64,000 bases of DNA from JAMXLO01 sp963799415 (GTDB taxonomy: Bacteria; Pseudomonadota; Alphaproteobacteria; Acetobacterales; Acetobacteraceae): contig CAWCXI010000016.1 of assembly GCA_963799415.1 (NCBI GenBank), forward strand, positions 34,231 through 98,230, read 5' to 3'. This document shows, one piece after another, positions 56,276 to 64,000 of this stretch. The notes under the pieces are model-generated. The model was given only the letters and a program-made list of their open reading frames with translations, had not been told where the DNA came from and made no database searches. The translations under genes were made by a program, and so were the position numbers. Positions within the stretch are counted from its first letter, which is position 1. Each line of letters opens with the position of its first letter.

Positions 56276-57179
56276 ATGCAACCGCCGCCACCGGAGACTG
56301 TCTACCTGCCGTTCGAGAGCGGCCCGTACCGGATGGCGATGGCACTGACGACCGTGCCGGAGCGTGCGTGGTTCGAGATCGATGCGCGCTACGGCGACGA
56401 GATGGCGGAGCGGCAGCGCCTGCTGACGGAGCGGCATGACGGATGTGTTCGGCACGCTACCTATGTCCGACGCTGCTCGCGCCGAGACATTGCGTGAGAT
56501 CGTGGTCAATCTGACGACTTGCGTCCCTCAGTGGTTCGCGCGCGACGGCGATCGCGTGCACAACGTGCTGACCGGCGAGACGTGGGATCTTGCCGCGCCT
56601 CCATGCGATCCGCTGGAGCTCGCCGGGCGGCTGGTGCAGGAGGACCTCTGCATCATCCAGCAGAGCGACGAGGGGCCGCTCTTCACCGCCGCGGTGCTGT
56701 GCTTTCCCAGCCGTTGGCGACTGCATGAGAAACTGGGCAAGCCGCTGGTTTCGGTGCATGGGCCGGTGCCATTCTATGCTGAGCGTCTTGCCAACCCGGT
56801 CGATCGGTTCATGGCGAAGGTGAAGCCGGCTCATATCGCGTCGCGGCTCAACTGGTCGGTGCTGGACGATCCGGCGATGTTTCAGCCGGGCGGGCAAGTG
56901 GCGCGAGCAGACGAACACCGCCGTTACGCCGGACAATGCCGGCGAGCGCTTTATCTTCGCGTCGAACGCCAGACGCTGCGCCGCCTGCCGCAGTCAGGTG
57001 CGATCCTGTTCGGTATCCGCGTGCATTCCTACGAGATGGCGCGCGCGATCACGGCGCCCGAGGCCGCGTCACGGCTCGCCGAGGCGGTGCGTGCGCTGCC
57101 GGAGGCGACGGTGCACTACAAGAGCCTCAGGGCGTACGGCCCTGCGTTGCTCGCCTGGCTGGACGCGCGCGCTCGCTGA
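56276..57179 (+). pseudogene. DUF3445 (heme-dependent oxidative N-demethylase-like), three frameshifts
   Basis: Homology starts with YLPFESGPYRMAMALTTVPE and ERAWFEIDARYGDEMAERQ; an extra G near 56440 moves to DVFGTLPMSDAARAETL, VLTGETWDLAAPPCDPLEL and LTAAVLCF-like FTAAVLCFPSRWRLHEKLG. Between about 56894 and 56957 another frame reads KWREQTNTAVTPDNAGERF, the expected sequence, before RVERQTLRRLPQSGAILF resumes. So a gain near 56894 and a loss near 56957 cancel. The family is tied to oxidative demethylation of amines. The end overlaps the convergent LysR gene. Confidence 0.75.
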
Positions 57180-58059
57180 TCAGCCAGTCGCGGAAGGCGA
57201 CGATCTTCGGCTGGTCGGCGGTGGCGCGCGGACATACCAGCCAATAGGCAAACTCCTGCGGCCACGCGACGTCCAGCGCACGCACGAGACCGCCCTGGCT
57301 CTAGTTCCGCCCGCGCCAGCGTCTCGGTCACCAGCGCGATGCCCTGATCCGATGCGGCGGCGCGGATCAGCAGCATCTGGTCGTCGAAGCTGATGCCGCT
57401 CGATGCCGCCGTGTCCGACATCGGCCACGCCCTGCGCCTGGAACCACAGCGCCCATTCCTGTCGTTCGGCGTCGTGCAGCAGGGGCAGGCCGAGCAGATC
57501 GGCCGGAGTGCGCGGCCTGCGTTCGCCAAGTGCGGCGAGGAAACGCGGACTGCACACTGGTATCATGGCGATGCGTGGCGATGCGGTCGCAGCGCAGGCC
57601 GGGATAGCTGCCCGAGGCCGTGACGGATCGCCACGTCCACGCCATCGGCGACGAAGTTGGCCAGACCGCGCGTGGTGGCGATGTTCAGCTCGATGTCCGG
57701 CGTGCCGCGCGCGGAAGGCGCCGAGCCGTGGCACCAGCCAGGATGCGGCGAAGGCCGGCGGCGCACTGACGGTGAGCACGCCGGCGTTGGGCAGCGCGCT
57801 GCAGCCGTCGCGTCGCCTCGCCGATCTGACGAAATGCGTGGCGGATCGGCACGAAGTAGCTCTGCCCCGCTTCGGTCAGCACGAGCGAGCGGTTGCCGCG
57901 GCGGAACAGCTGCGTGCCGAGCCGTTGCTCCAGGCCGCGCACTAACTGGCTCACCGCGCCGGGCGTCACCGACAGTTCGGCCGCCGCCTCCTTCATGCTG
58001 AGGTGACGGGCGGCGGCCTCGAAGGCGCGCAGGGCGTTGAGCGGCGGCAGGCCGGGCAT
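57128..58059 (-). pseudogene. LysR-family regulator (GcvA-like), at least five frameshifts
   Basis: The N-terminal helix-turn-helix is clean: LPPLNALRAFEAAARHLSMK, EAAAELSVTPGAVSQLVRGL. Then the frame changes several times: LTVSAPPAFAASWLVPRLGAF, DIELNIATTRGLANFVADGVD, VCSPRFLAALGERRPRTPADL, SGISFDDQMLLIRAAASDQG and IVAFRDWLISERARPAR lie in different frames in the correct order. The full protein would be about 305 residues. It is divergent from an intact MFS gene that it probably controlled. Confidence 0.78.
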
Positions 58060-58140
58060 GGGTCAAGATAGTTATTCTGAACCGAACCGACCATGAAGAA
58101 TTGTTTGTTCAGCGGCGCGCCAAATCACAGCTAGGGGCGT

Positions 58141-59388
58141 ATGAGCGAACTTGTGATTTCCCGATCCACCCAGGCCTCGGCGAGCGAATTCCGCCAGGGC
58201 TGGTCAGTCGTGCTGGTGTGCTTCTGCGTGGCGACCTTCGCCTGGGGCTTCGGCTTCTACGGCCAGTCGGTCTATCTCGCCGACCTGCACGCGACACGTG
58301 GCTGGCCGTCCTCACTGATCGCCTCAGCAACCACGGTGAACTATCTGACCGGTGCCTTGCTGCTGTCGCGCGTCCACCGTGCGATCGAGGTGCTGGGTCC
58401 GCGCCTGCTACTCGCCGGCGGTGTTGCGATCATGGCGGTCAGCGCGATCGGACTGAGCCGCGTGCAGGCGCCTTGGCAGCTCTATTTGTGCAGCATTGTG
58501 ATGGCGGTCGGCTGGGCGGGCACGACCACCACCGCGATCGCCACGACACTGGCCTATTGGTTCGATGCAAGGCGCGGGCTTGCGCTCAGCCTGGCACTCA
58601 CCGGTGCAAGCGCCGGCGGCTTCACCATCGCACCGCTGCTGGTGCGGCTGGTCCCCAGCATGGGGCTGGAGCAGGCCGTGCTGCTGATCGCGCTTGGCGG
58701 GCTGGTGGTTCTGCTGCCGATGGTATTCGCCGGCGTGGGGCGCGTCGCATCGATCGGCCACTCAGCTGCATCGCGCGGGGCATCGCTGGCGGCACACGGT
58801 CAGCTCACCGCGTATCGGAGCCAGGCGCAGGCGTTGCGCAGCCTGCACTTCTGGTCGGTGGCGCTGCCGTTCGCGCTGGCACTTGCGGCACAGGTCGGCT
58901 TCATCGTGCACCAGGTGGCGTTCCTGCTGCCGCATCTCGGCAGCAACGGTGCCGGCATCGCCATCGGCGCAACCGCGATCGCGGCGGCGGCGGGACGGCT
59001 TGCCTTTGCGCCGCTGATCGACTGGATGAACCAGCGTGTCGCCGCGGCCGCCTGCTTCGCATCGCAGGCGTTGGGCCTGGGCCTGATGCTGGCGCTGCCG
59101 GACCAGAACGCAGCCTTGTACATCGGCAGCGTGGTGTTCGGGCTTTCCGTCGGCAACGTGATCACACTGCCCGCGCTCATCATTCAGCGCGAGTTCGCGC
59201 CGCAGTCATTCGGCCTTGTGGTCGGCCTCGCCTCGATGGTCGGCCAGGCGACATTGGCGTTCGGACCGACGATGCTGGGCCTGGCGCGGGATGCCACAGG
59301 CTCCTACAGCGCCGCGCTCGGCCTTTGCATGGCGCTGCAACTCGCGGGGGCAGCGCTCGTGCTTGTCGTATGGCGGCGAGGGGGTTGA
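58141..59388 (+). CDS. MFS transporter
   Basis: A 415-residue, 12-segment major facilitator beginning MSELVISRSTQASASEFRQ. Signature runs are GFYGQSVYLADLHATRGWP, YWFDARRGLALSLALTGASA and the inter-domain loop around 200-220. It probably moves an organic anion; no substrate can be read from the sequence. It starts 81 bases from the divergent LysR gene. It is intact, unlike its neighbours. Confidence 0.85.
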   Translation: MSELVISRSTQASASEFRQGWSVVLVCFCVATFAWGFGFYGQSVYLADLHATRGWPSSLIASATTVNYLTGALLLSRVHRAIEVLGPRLLLAGGVAIMAVSAIGLSRVQAPWQLYLCSIVMAVGWAGTTTTAIATTLAYWFDARRGLALSLALTGASAGGFTIAPLLVRLVPSMGLEQAVLLIALGGLVVLLPMVFAGVGRVASIGHSAASRGASLAAHGQLTAYRSQAQALRSLHFWSVALPFALALAAQVGFIVHQVAFLLPHLGSNGAGIAIGATAIAAAAGRLAFAPLIDWMNQRVAAAACFASQALGLGLMLALPDQNAALYIGSVVFGLSVGNVITLPALIIQREFAPQSFGLVVGLASMVGQATLAFGPTMLGLARDATGSYSAALGLCMALQLAGAALVLVVWRRGG

Positions 59389-59457
59389 GGCACACCGCCT
59401 TGGCGAGCACACTCGCTGGACCGTGGGGCACCGGCCCGAAGCAGCGAGGCGAACCGT

Positions 59458-60684
59458 TTGAGAGCCCCACTTTCCCTCAGCCCATCCGCGCGACAGGGCG
59501 GCCTGCTTTTGGCCGCCGCGTTCGTCACCTTCGCCGTGGGCGCGGCGTGCATGCACTCCTACACGGTGTTCCTGATCGCTTTCATCGAGGCGTTCGGATG
59601 GAGCCGTGCCGAGAGTTCAATCGCCTACTCGGTGTCGCAATTCATCAGCGGTGCCACGTCCCCGGCGGTCGGTATTCTGGTCGATCGCCTGGGGCCGCGG
59701 CGCCTGGTTCTGATCGGCGGCGTCCTGCTCGCAGCCGGGCTCGTCGCCAGCTCGTTTGCCAACTCTCTCTGGCAGGTGATCCTGCTGTATGGCGTGGTTA
59801 TGACGCTAGGCGCCAACTGCCTCGGGCTGGTGGTGTTCGTTCCGATCCTGTCGCGCCGCTTCGTGCGGAACCGCGGTGTGGCGGTCGCGGTCGTGCAGTC
59901 GGCGAACGGCTTTGCCCGGGCATTTTCAGCCCCGCTGTCGCAGATGTTGATCTCCGGCCTGGGCTGGCGCGGAGCCTATCTCGCGCAGGGCGGCTTCATG
60001 GCGGCGGCGTTTCTGCCGCTTGCCGCCATGTTCCGGCACTCGGAACCGGAGCGAATATCGTCGGCGGGCGGGCGCTCCATCGTCGCCCCCGGCTGGACGC
60101 TGCGCCGCGCGATGCGTACGCCGCATTTCTGGCTGCTGATGCTGGTCTACGTATTCACCGGTCTCGGCAGCTTCCTGGTGGCGCTGCACCAGCTCGCCTT
60201 CGCTGTCACCATCGGCTTCGACAAACTATACGCGGCCGAGGTGCTGGGGCTGGGTGCATTCCTGTCGCTGCCTGGCGTGATCATAACAGGATGGATGTCC
60301 GACTACGTGGGCCGCGAGTTGTCCGCGGTGGTCACCTACGGCACGTCGATCATCGGCGTCGCCTGCGCCATGCTGATTACGTCGCCGGACCAGCATCTGC
60401 TGCTTTGGCTGCATTCCTGCTTTTTCGGCCTGACCTGGGGTGCACGAGGGCCGGCAATCACCGCCAAGACGGCCGATCTGTTTCCGGGTCCGCAACTTGG
60501 CACGATCCTCGGGGTGATCACGATCGGCACGGGGATCGGCTCCGCGTCCGGTTCCTGGCTGGCTGGCTGGACCTTCGATGTCACCGGCAGCTACCAGGTG
60601 GCATTTGGATTCTCGATCTTCTTCTACGTCTGTGGGAGCGTTGCCTTCTGGGCCCTGCGCCGGCCGCCAGTGGCGGAATGCTGA
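59458..60684 (+). CDS. second MFS transporter
   Basis: A 408-residue, 12-segment major facilitator of the oxalate/formate type: FGWSRAESSIAYSVSQFISG, VGILVDRLGPRRLVLIGGVL, LSRRFVRNRGVAVAVVQSANG and GWMSDYVGREL. The likely start is TTG 59458 with GAGGCG upstream; ATG 59551 is an alternative that would cut into helix 1. It lies 69 bases after the first MFS gene, probably in one transcript. The two are similar in type but not near-identical. Confidence 0.8.
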   Translation: MRAPLSLSPSARQGGLLLAAAFVTFAVGAACMHSYTVFLIAFIEAFGWSRAESSIAYSVSQFISGATSPAVGILVDRLGPRRLVLIGGVLLAAGLVASSFANSLWQVILLYGVVMTLGANCLGLVVFVPILSRRFVRNRGVAVAVVQSANGFARAFSAPLSQMLISGLGWRGAYLAQGGFMAAAFLPLAAMFRHSEPERISSAGGRSIVAPGWTLRRAMRTPHFWLLMLVYVFTGLGSFLVALHQLAFAVTIGFDKLYAAEVLGLGAFLSLPGVIITGWMSDYVGRELSAVVTYGTSIIGVACAMLITSPDQHLLLWLHSCFFGLTWGARGPAITAKTADLFPGPQLGTILGVITIGTGIGSASGSWLAGWTFDVTGSYQVAFGFSIFFYVCGSVAFWALRRPPVAEC

Positions 60685-60762
60685 GGCGTAGTGCACTTTC
60701 GCTCTGGCGTCCCGTTCGGCAGGCCGCTAGAACTCTTGGCACTTGCCGAGGGATTGCTCGCG

Positions 60763-60960
60763 ATGCGCCCTTTTCTGGTGTTGCTGACCGTCGCGTGTCT
60801 CGCTGCCTGCGGTACCGAGCAGACGCAGTCGGAGCATGCGCTAGTGCGCTACGACAATGATTGGCGCCAACGGCAGGCTGTGCTGGATGCCGACGCGATC
60901 ATGCAGGGCATGGCGCAGGCGCGGCAACGCCAGGAGGAGCTGGCGCGGAGCGCACGATAG
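60763..60960 (+). CDS. small lipoprotein
   Basis: A 65-residue protein with a lipoprotein signal (MRPFLVLLTVACLAAC, acylated Cys near residue 16) and a short charged helical remainder rich in Gln, Arg and Glu (RQRQEELARSAR). Function is unknown. ATG 60763 starts the signal peptide directly. Confidence 0.6.
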   Translation: MRPFLVLLTVACLAACGTEQTQSEHALVRYDNDWRQRQAVLDADAIMQGMAQARQRQEELARSAR

Positions 60961-60988
60961 GTGCGCTGACCTTCGGGGCACGGCGAGG

Positions 60989-62602
60989 TCAAACACTTAA
61001 GCACGGGCTGCGTAGGACCTGATCGAAGGCCTCGTGGCTGGCATCCTGTTCGGACAGTATCGGTGGGCGGATGGGCCATCTTATGCCGAACGCGGGATCA
61101 TCCCAGTGTACTCCGACCGACAATTCAGGCACGTGGCGTTCGGTGATCTGGTAGAATACCTCGGTATCGTCGGCCAGCGACTGAAAGCCGTGCGCGAAAC
61201 CGGCTGGGACGTACAGGGCGAGCCCGTTATCCTCGGTCAGCTCGGCCGCACGCCAGTGACGGTATGTCGCGGAATTGCGGCGCAGATCCAGCAGCACATC
61301 GAAGACCGCTCCCCTCGTGCAGCGAACCAACTTGGTCTCCGCATGCGGCGCACTTTGGAGATGCATGCCGCGCAAGGTGCCACGGTGTGCATTGAACGAT
61401 GTACTGCATTGGACAAAATCGCCGATCAAGCCGTATGCCGCGAATTCGTCGCGGCAGAAGGTCCGCGCGAACCAGCCACGTGTATCGCAATGGCGTTCCG
61501 GCGAAATGACGAAGGCACCGGCGAGCGGGAGTTCCTCGAACCGCATCAGATGACTTGCAGGCTTCGGGATCGGCACGACGAATTTGCCGCCCCAGTCGCG
61601 CACTCCGCGCATCTGGTCGATGATCTCCTCCTTCAGGTTCCACGGCAGGATGAACACGTAGTCGGGCTGTGCCGCGAAGATCCGTTCGGGAGCGAAGATC
61701 GGGATCTGTCTGCCTGGCAGAAAGCGGCCCTGTTTGTGCGGGCTGCGATCGACGGTGAACGCCAGCAGCTCGGGCCCGACACCGCAGTAATTGAGCAGCG
61801 TATTGCCCTTGGCCGGGGCGCCATAACCGGCGACCAGCTTGCCTTCGCGTCGTGCCTCGATCAGGAACTCCAGTACCTGACATTTGACGTTGACCGCGGT
61901 CGCGCCGAACCGGTCATAGGTCGCCAAATCATTGAGGCCGGCTTCCTTCTCCTCGGCAAGCGCGGCGTGGAACCGCTTGGTGCGCGGCCTTGCGGCAGCG
62001 GCATGGCAGGCATGGATGCGCAGCGAGCCGCCATGCGTCTGCAGGCAATCGACATCGAACACGCGCAGTCCGTGCCGGGCGAACACCTTGTCCACGACAA
62101 GCAGCGAGAAATACGAGAAGTGTTCGTGATAGATCGTGTCGAACTGCCGGTTCGCCATCAGGTGGAGCAAATGCGGGAATTCCACTGCGATCGTGCCGGC
62201 AGGCTTCAGCAGGATTGGCAGTCCGGCGACGAAGTCGTTCAGATCCGGCACGTGCGCCAGCACGTTGTTGGCGCAGATCAGGTCCGCCTGCTTCCCCGCG
62301 TCAGCCAGCCGGCGCGCAGTCGCCTTGCCGAAGAATGCGACCTCGGTCGGCACGCCGAGTGTCTCGGCAGCCGCCGCGACGTTGGCGGCCGGCTCCACAG
62401 TAATATTAAATAAAGGTACATGTTTCAGTTTAAAGAGAGTTAGTTCCTATGAAGTAAATTAGTAGGCGTGCAGCGGATAGTGCGGTTCCATGGTCCGGAG
62501 CCGCTCTGTCGTCAGGAATGAATTCGACAGCGGCGCACTCCCGAGATCGACGAAACTGCGTCGTAGCCCGACGCCGCAGAAGCGGCAGGTCGATGGCGTC
62601 AT
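60989..62602 (-). pseudogene. sugar C-methyltransferase joined to a dTDP-sugar 3,5-epimerase, internally deleted
   Basis: The gene starts at ATG 62602, overlapping the rfbG stop. MTPSTCRFCGVGLRRSF and DLGSAPLSNSFL form the N-terminal zinc-binding segment of sugar C-methyltransferases. It ends at PLHAY followed at once by TAA (62461). Homology resumes at VEPAANVAAAAETLGV (62398), so about 90 codons carrying the SAM-binding GxGxG region are missing, replaced by AT-rich DNA. The rest (FFGKATARRL ... WGGKFVVPIPKP) is intact. It then runs without a stop into an RmlC-like epimerase, MRFEELPLAGAFVISPERHCD, with HRGTLRGMH and VPAGFAHGFQSLADDTEVFY. This is a bifunctional fusion or a lost stop. Confidence 0.75.
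62401..62460. other. 60-base AT-rich block inside the methyltransferase gene
   Basis: Only 14 of 60 bases are G or C in an otherwise very GC-rich region. It replaces the expected coding segment and creates a stop immediately at its edge. No repeat, promoter or transposon end is evident. Confidence 0.8.
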
Positions 62603-63696
62603 GACCTGACCGGTTCCAGCATTCCGTAGCGGGCAATCTGCCGATCCGTCAGCGCCAGTGCCGGCTCGCCCGTGGCCAGGCGCTGGTGCCAATCGACAGT
62701 CCAGGCGAGGGCATTCGCGAGCCGCAACTGTGGCGCCCAGCCGAGCCGTATGCGGGCGCACGAAGCATCAATCTTCAGGCAGGCGCTTTCATGCGGCGCA
62801 TCGCCGGACGCGTCGAACCATGTCGCGCCGTCACCCCATTGCTGAACGATACGCGACGCCAGCCATGCGACCGGCTGCGCATCCTCGTCCGGCGGACCGA
62901 AATTCCAGGCCTCGCCGAACTGGGCGGCGTTCGTATGCAGCCGCTCGGCCAACAGCAGGTAGCCGCTCAGCGGTTCCAGCACATGCTGCCACGGGCGAAT
63001 GGCGTGTGGGTTGCGGATGGCGATGGCCTCATTGGCACGCAGCGCCTTCATGCAGTCGGGCAGCAGGCGGTCCTCTGCCCAGTCTCCGCCGCCGATCACG
63101 TTGCCGGCGCGAACCGTCGCCACGCCGACCACTCCGTTGCGTGGATCGGAGAAGAACGAGCGCCGGTATGCCGCTGCCACCAGTTCGGCACAGCCCTTGG
63201 AACTGCTGTAGGGGTCATGGCCTCCCATCGGCTCGATCTCGCGATACGCCCAGGGCCATTCGCGGTTCTCGTAGCACTTGTCGCTGGTCACGATGACTAC
63301 GCAGCGGACGGTGGGGCACGTGCGGACAGCCTCCAGCACGTGGACCGTTCCCATGACATTGGTCGCATAGGTTTCGACGGGCTGGCGGTAGGACTCCCGC
63401 ACCAGCGACTGTGCCGCCAGGTGGAACACGATCTCCGGCTGCGCGTCCTTGACCGCGCGGGTCACCGCGCCGAGGTCGCGGATGTCTGCGTAGGTCGTCG
63501 GCACCAGATCCGACAGACCGGCCAGCGCAAACAGGCTCGGCGCCGTGGGTGGCGGCAGTGACAGGCCGACGACGCTTGCGCTGAGGCGATGCAGCCACAG
63601 GCTGAGCCAGGATCCCTTGAACCCGGGATCGCCCACGACCAGCACGCGCTTGCCGGTCCAGAAGGGTTGGCTTGGGTTCTCTGTGCCGCCGTGCAT
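62599..63696 (-). CDS. rfbG: CDP-glucose 4,6-dehydratase
   Basis: A 365-residue extended short-chain dehydrogenase making CDP-4-keto-6-deoxyglucose for deoxysugars of surface polysaccharides. The nucleotide-binding loop is VLVVGDPGFKGSWL, unusual because relatives read VTGHTGFKGSWL, though the three glycines remain. The catalytic SDKCYEN and YSSSKG segments, RAGNVIGGGDWAEDRLLPD and RPWQHVLEPLSGYL are typical. The stop overlaps the methyltransferase ATG, so the two are coupled. Confidence 0.9.
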   Translation of the reverse strand: MHGGTENPSQPFWTGKRVLVVGDPGFKGSWLSLWLHRLSASVVGLSLPPPTAPSLFALAGLSDLVPTTYADIRDLGAVTRAVKDAQPEIVFHLAAQSLVRESYRQPVETYATNVMGTVHVLEAVRTCPTVRCVVIVTSDKCYENREWPWAYREIEPMGGHDPYSSSKGCAELVAAAYRRSFFSDPRNGVVGVATVRAGNVIGGGDWAEDRLLPDCMKALRANEAIAIRNPHAIRPWQHVLEPLSGYLLLAERLHTNAAQFGEAWNFGPPDEDAQPVAWLASRIVQQWGDGATWFDASGDAPHESACLKIDASCARIRLGWAPQLRLANALAWTVDWHQRLATGEPALALTDRQIARYGMLEPVRS

Positions 63697-63872
63697 CGCC
63701 GATCAACTCCGCGGCATTCCATGGTGGGAATGCGCGGCGGCATCGTCGGCATGAGAACCTTAACAGGGTTTTAAAATCTGGCCCCTGGCCGGGGTTCGTC
63801 TCGTGTGTGGCACACGTGTTACGCTGGACGACCAGCCGGACCGGTTGAGCAGCTGACAGGTAATGTCCCGCA
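63697..63872. other. intergenic region between rfbG and the GMC oxidoreductase
   Basis: This holds the divergent promoters. A stem GCATTCC/GGAATGC lies near 63714-63733 and an AT-rich stretch near 63756-63777 could include a promoter core. I cannot place either promoter. Confidence 0.4.
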
Positions 63873-64000
63873 ATGGAGCTGCCTTCGGACCCGATTGACT
63901 TTCTCATCATCGGCGGCGGTTCGGCCGGCTGCGCGACGGCCCCGCGTCTGACAGTGAGATCCCGGTAGCCGCGTGTTGCTCTGCGAGGCAGGTCGCGACG
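63873..64000 (+). pseudogene. GMC-type flavin oxidoreductase, start only, with a frameshift
   Basis: ATG 63873 gives PIDFLIIGGGSAGCATAPRLTV, the FAD-binding Rossmann motif of glucose-methanol-choline oxidoreductases. The frame then hits TAG at about 63966, whereas a neighbouring frame reads DPGSRVLLCEAGRD, the expected next strand. One extra base near 63950 explains it. The rest lies outside the window. Confidence 0.7.

Noticed and set aside
37560..57900. Programmed ribosomal frameshifting as the reason for the split genes
   Set aside because: The sites share no slippery heptamer and downstream structure, both gains and losses occur, and unrelated genes are affected.
58141..60684. The two MFS genes as a recent tandem duplication
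   Set aside because: They share the fold but differ throughout in sequence, including the N-termini and loop motifs.
62401..62460. AT-rich block as a replication origin or promoter island
   Set aside because: It interrupts a coding domain at exact homology edges and shows no DnaA-box or promoter pattern I can defend.

Overview
The window looks like a chromosomal segment of a GC-rich alphaproteobacterium. The Acetobacteraceae/Acetobacterales is my best guess, from gene order, high GC and protein flavour; this is inference and no search was run. The first 37 kb is a very conserved alphaproteobacterial backbone: tRNA-Leu, tig, clpP, clpX, lon, hup, tRNA-Val, tRNA-Asp, the complete 14-gene complex I operon nuoA-N, coaX, ribonuclease J, a DUF1467 protein, proS, lolC/E and lolD, with dnaE a little further on. 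All genes in this part are intact and tightly packed, many with ATGA-type stop/start overlaps. One oddity is that the slot between nuoN and coaX, where relatives usually keep birA, holds a Gfa/CENP-V-type zinc protein.

From about 29.5 to 33.5 kb, and again from about 37 kb on, the content is accessory: small conserved hypotheticals, a LVIVD-repeat exported protein, a frameshifted type-B carboxylesterase, a cysteine hydrolase, an orphan STAS protein, a GH114-like protein with an RTX-like tail, a lipoprotein, then bpt, an RDD membrane protein and a penicillin acylase. A probable catabolic cluster runs from about 46.7 to 55.0 kb. It holds an amidohydrolase, a 99-residue coupled protein, a Rieske ferredoxin, a divergent Rieske oxygenase alpha subunit, a carboxymuconolactone-decarboxylase-like protein, a 3-hydroxyisobutyrate-dehydrogenase-like enzyme, an MFS carrier and a class III CoA-transferase. 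It is followed by an acyltransferase, a DUF3445 protein, a LysR regulator with two divergent MFS carriers, and a sugar-nucleotide cluster (CDP-glucose 4,6-dehydratase, C-methyltransferase joined to a 3,5-epimerase). A GMC oxidoreductase is cut by the window end.

Two features stand out. First, at least three families of dispersed palindromic repeats occupy small gaps, including gaps inside the nuo operon. One copy lies inside the nuoM reading frame, where it encodes part of the C-terminal tail. Second, single-base frameshifts are absent from the 37 kb core but frequent between 37.0 and 58.1 kb (carboxylesterase, amidohydrolase, MFS, CoA-transferase, acyltransferase, DUF3445, LysR), some in compensating pairs. 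A 60-base very AT-rich block replaces roughly 90 expected codons of the C-methyltransferase at 62.4 kb. Whether these are real decay or sequence and assembly errors cannot be settled from the sequence alone.

I did not find a convincing defence system, CRISPR array, prophage or complete insertion sequence. The best candidates for undescribed biology are the Rieske/amidohydrolase catabolic cluster with its 99-residue protein and the protein-coding palindromic repeat in nuoM.
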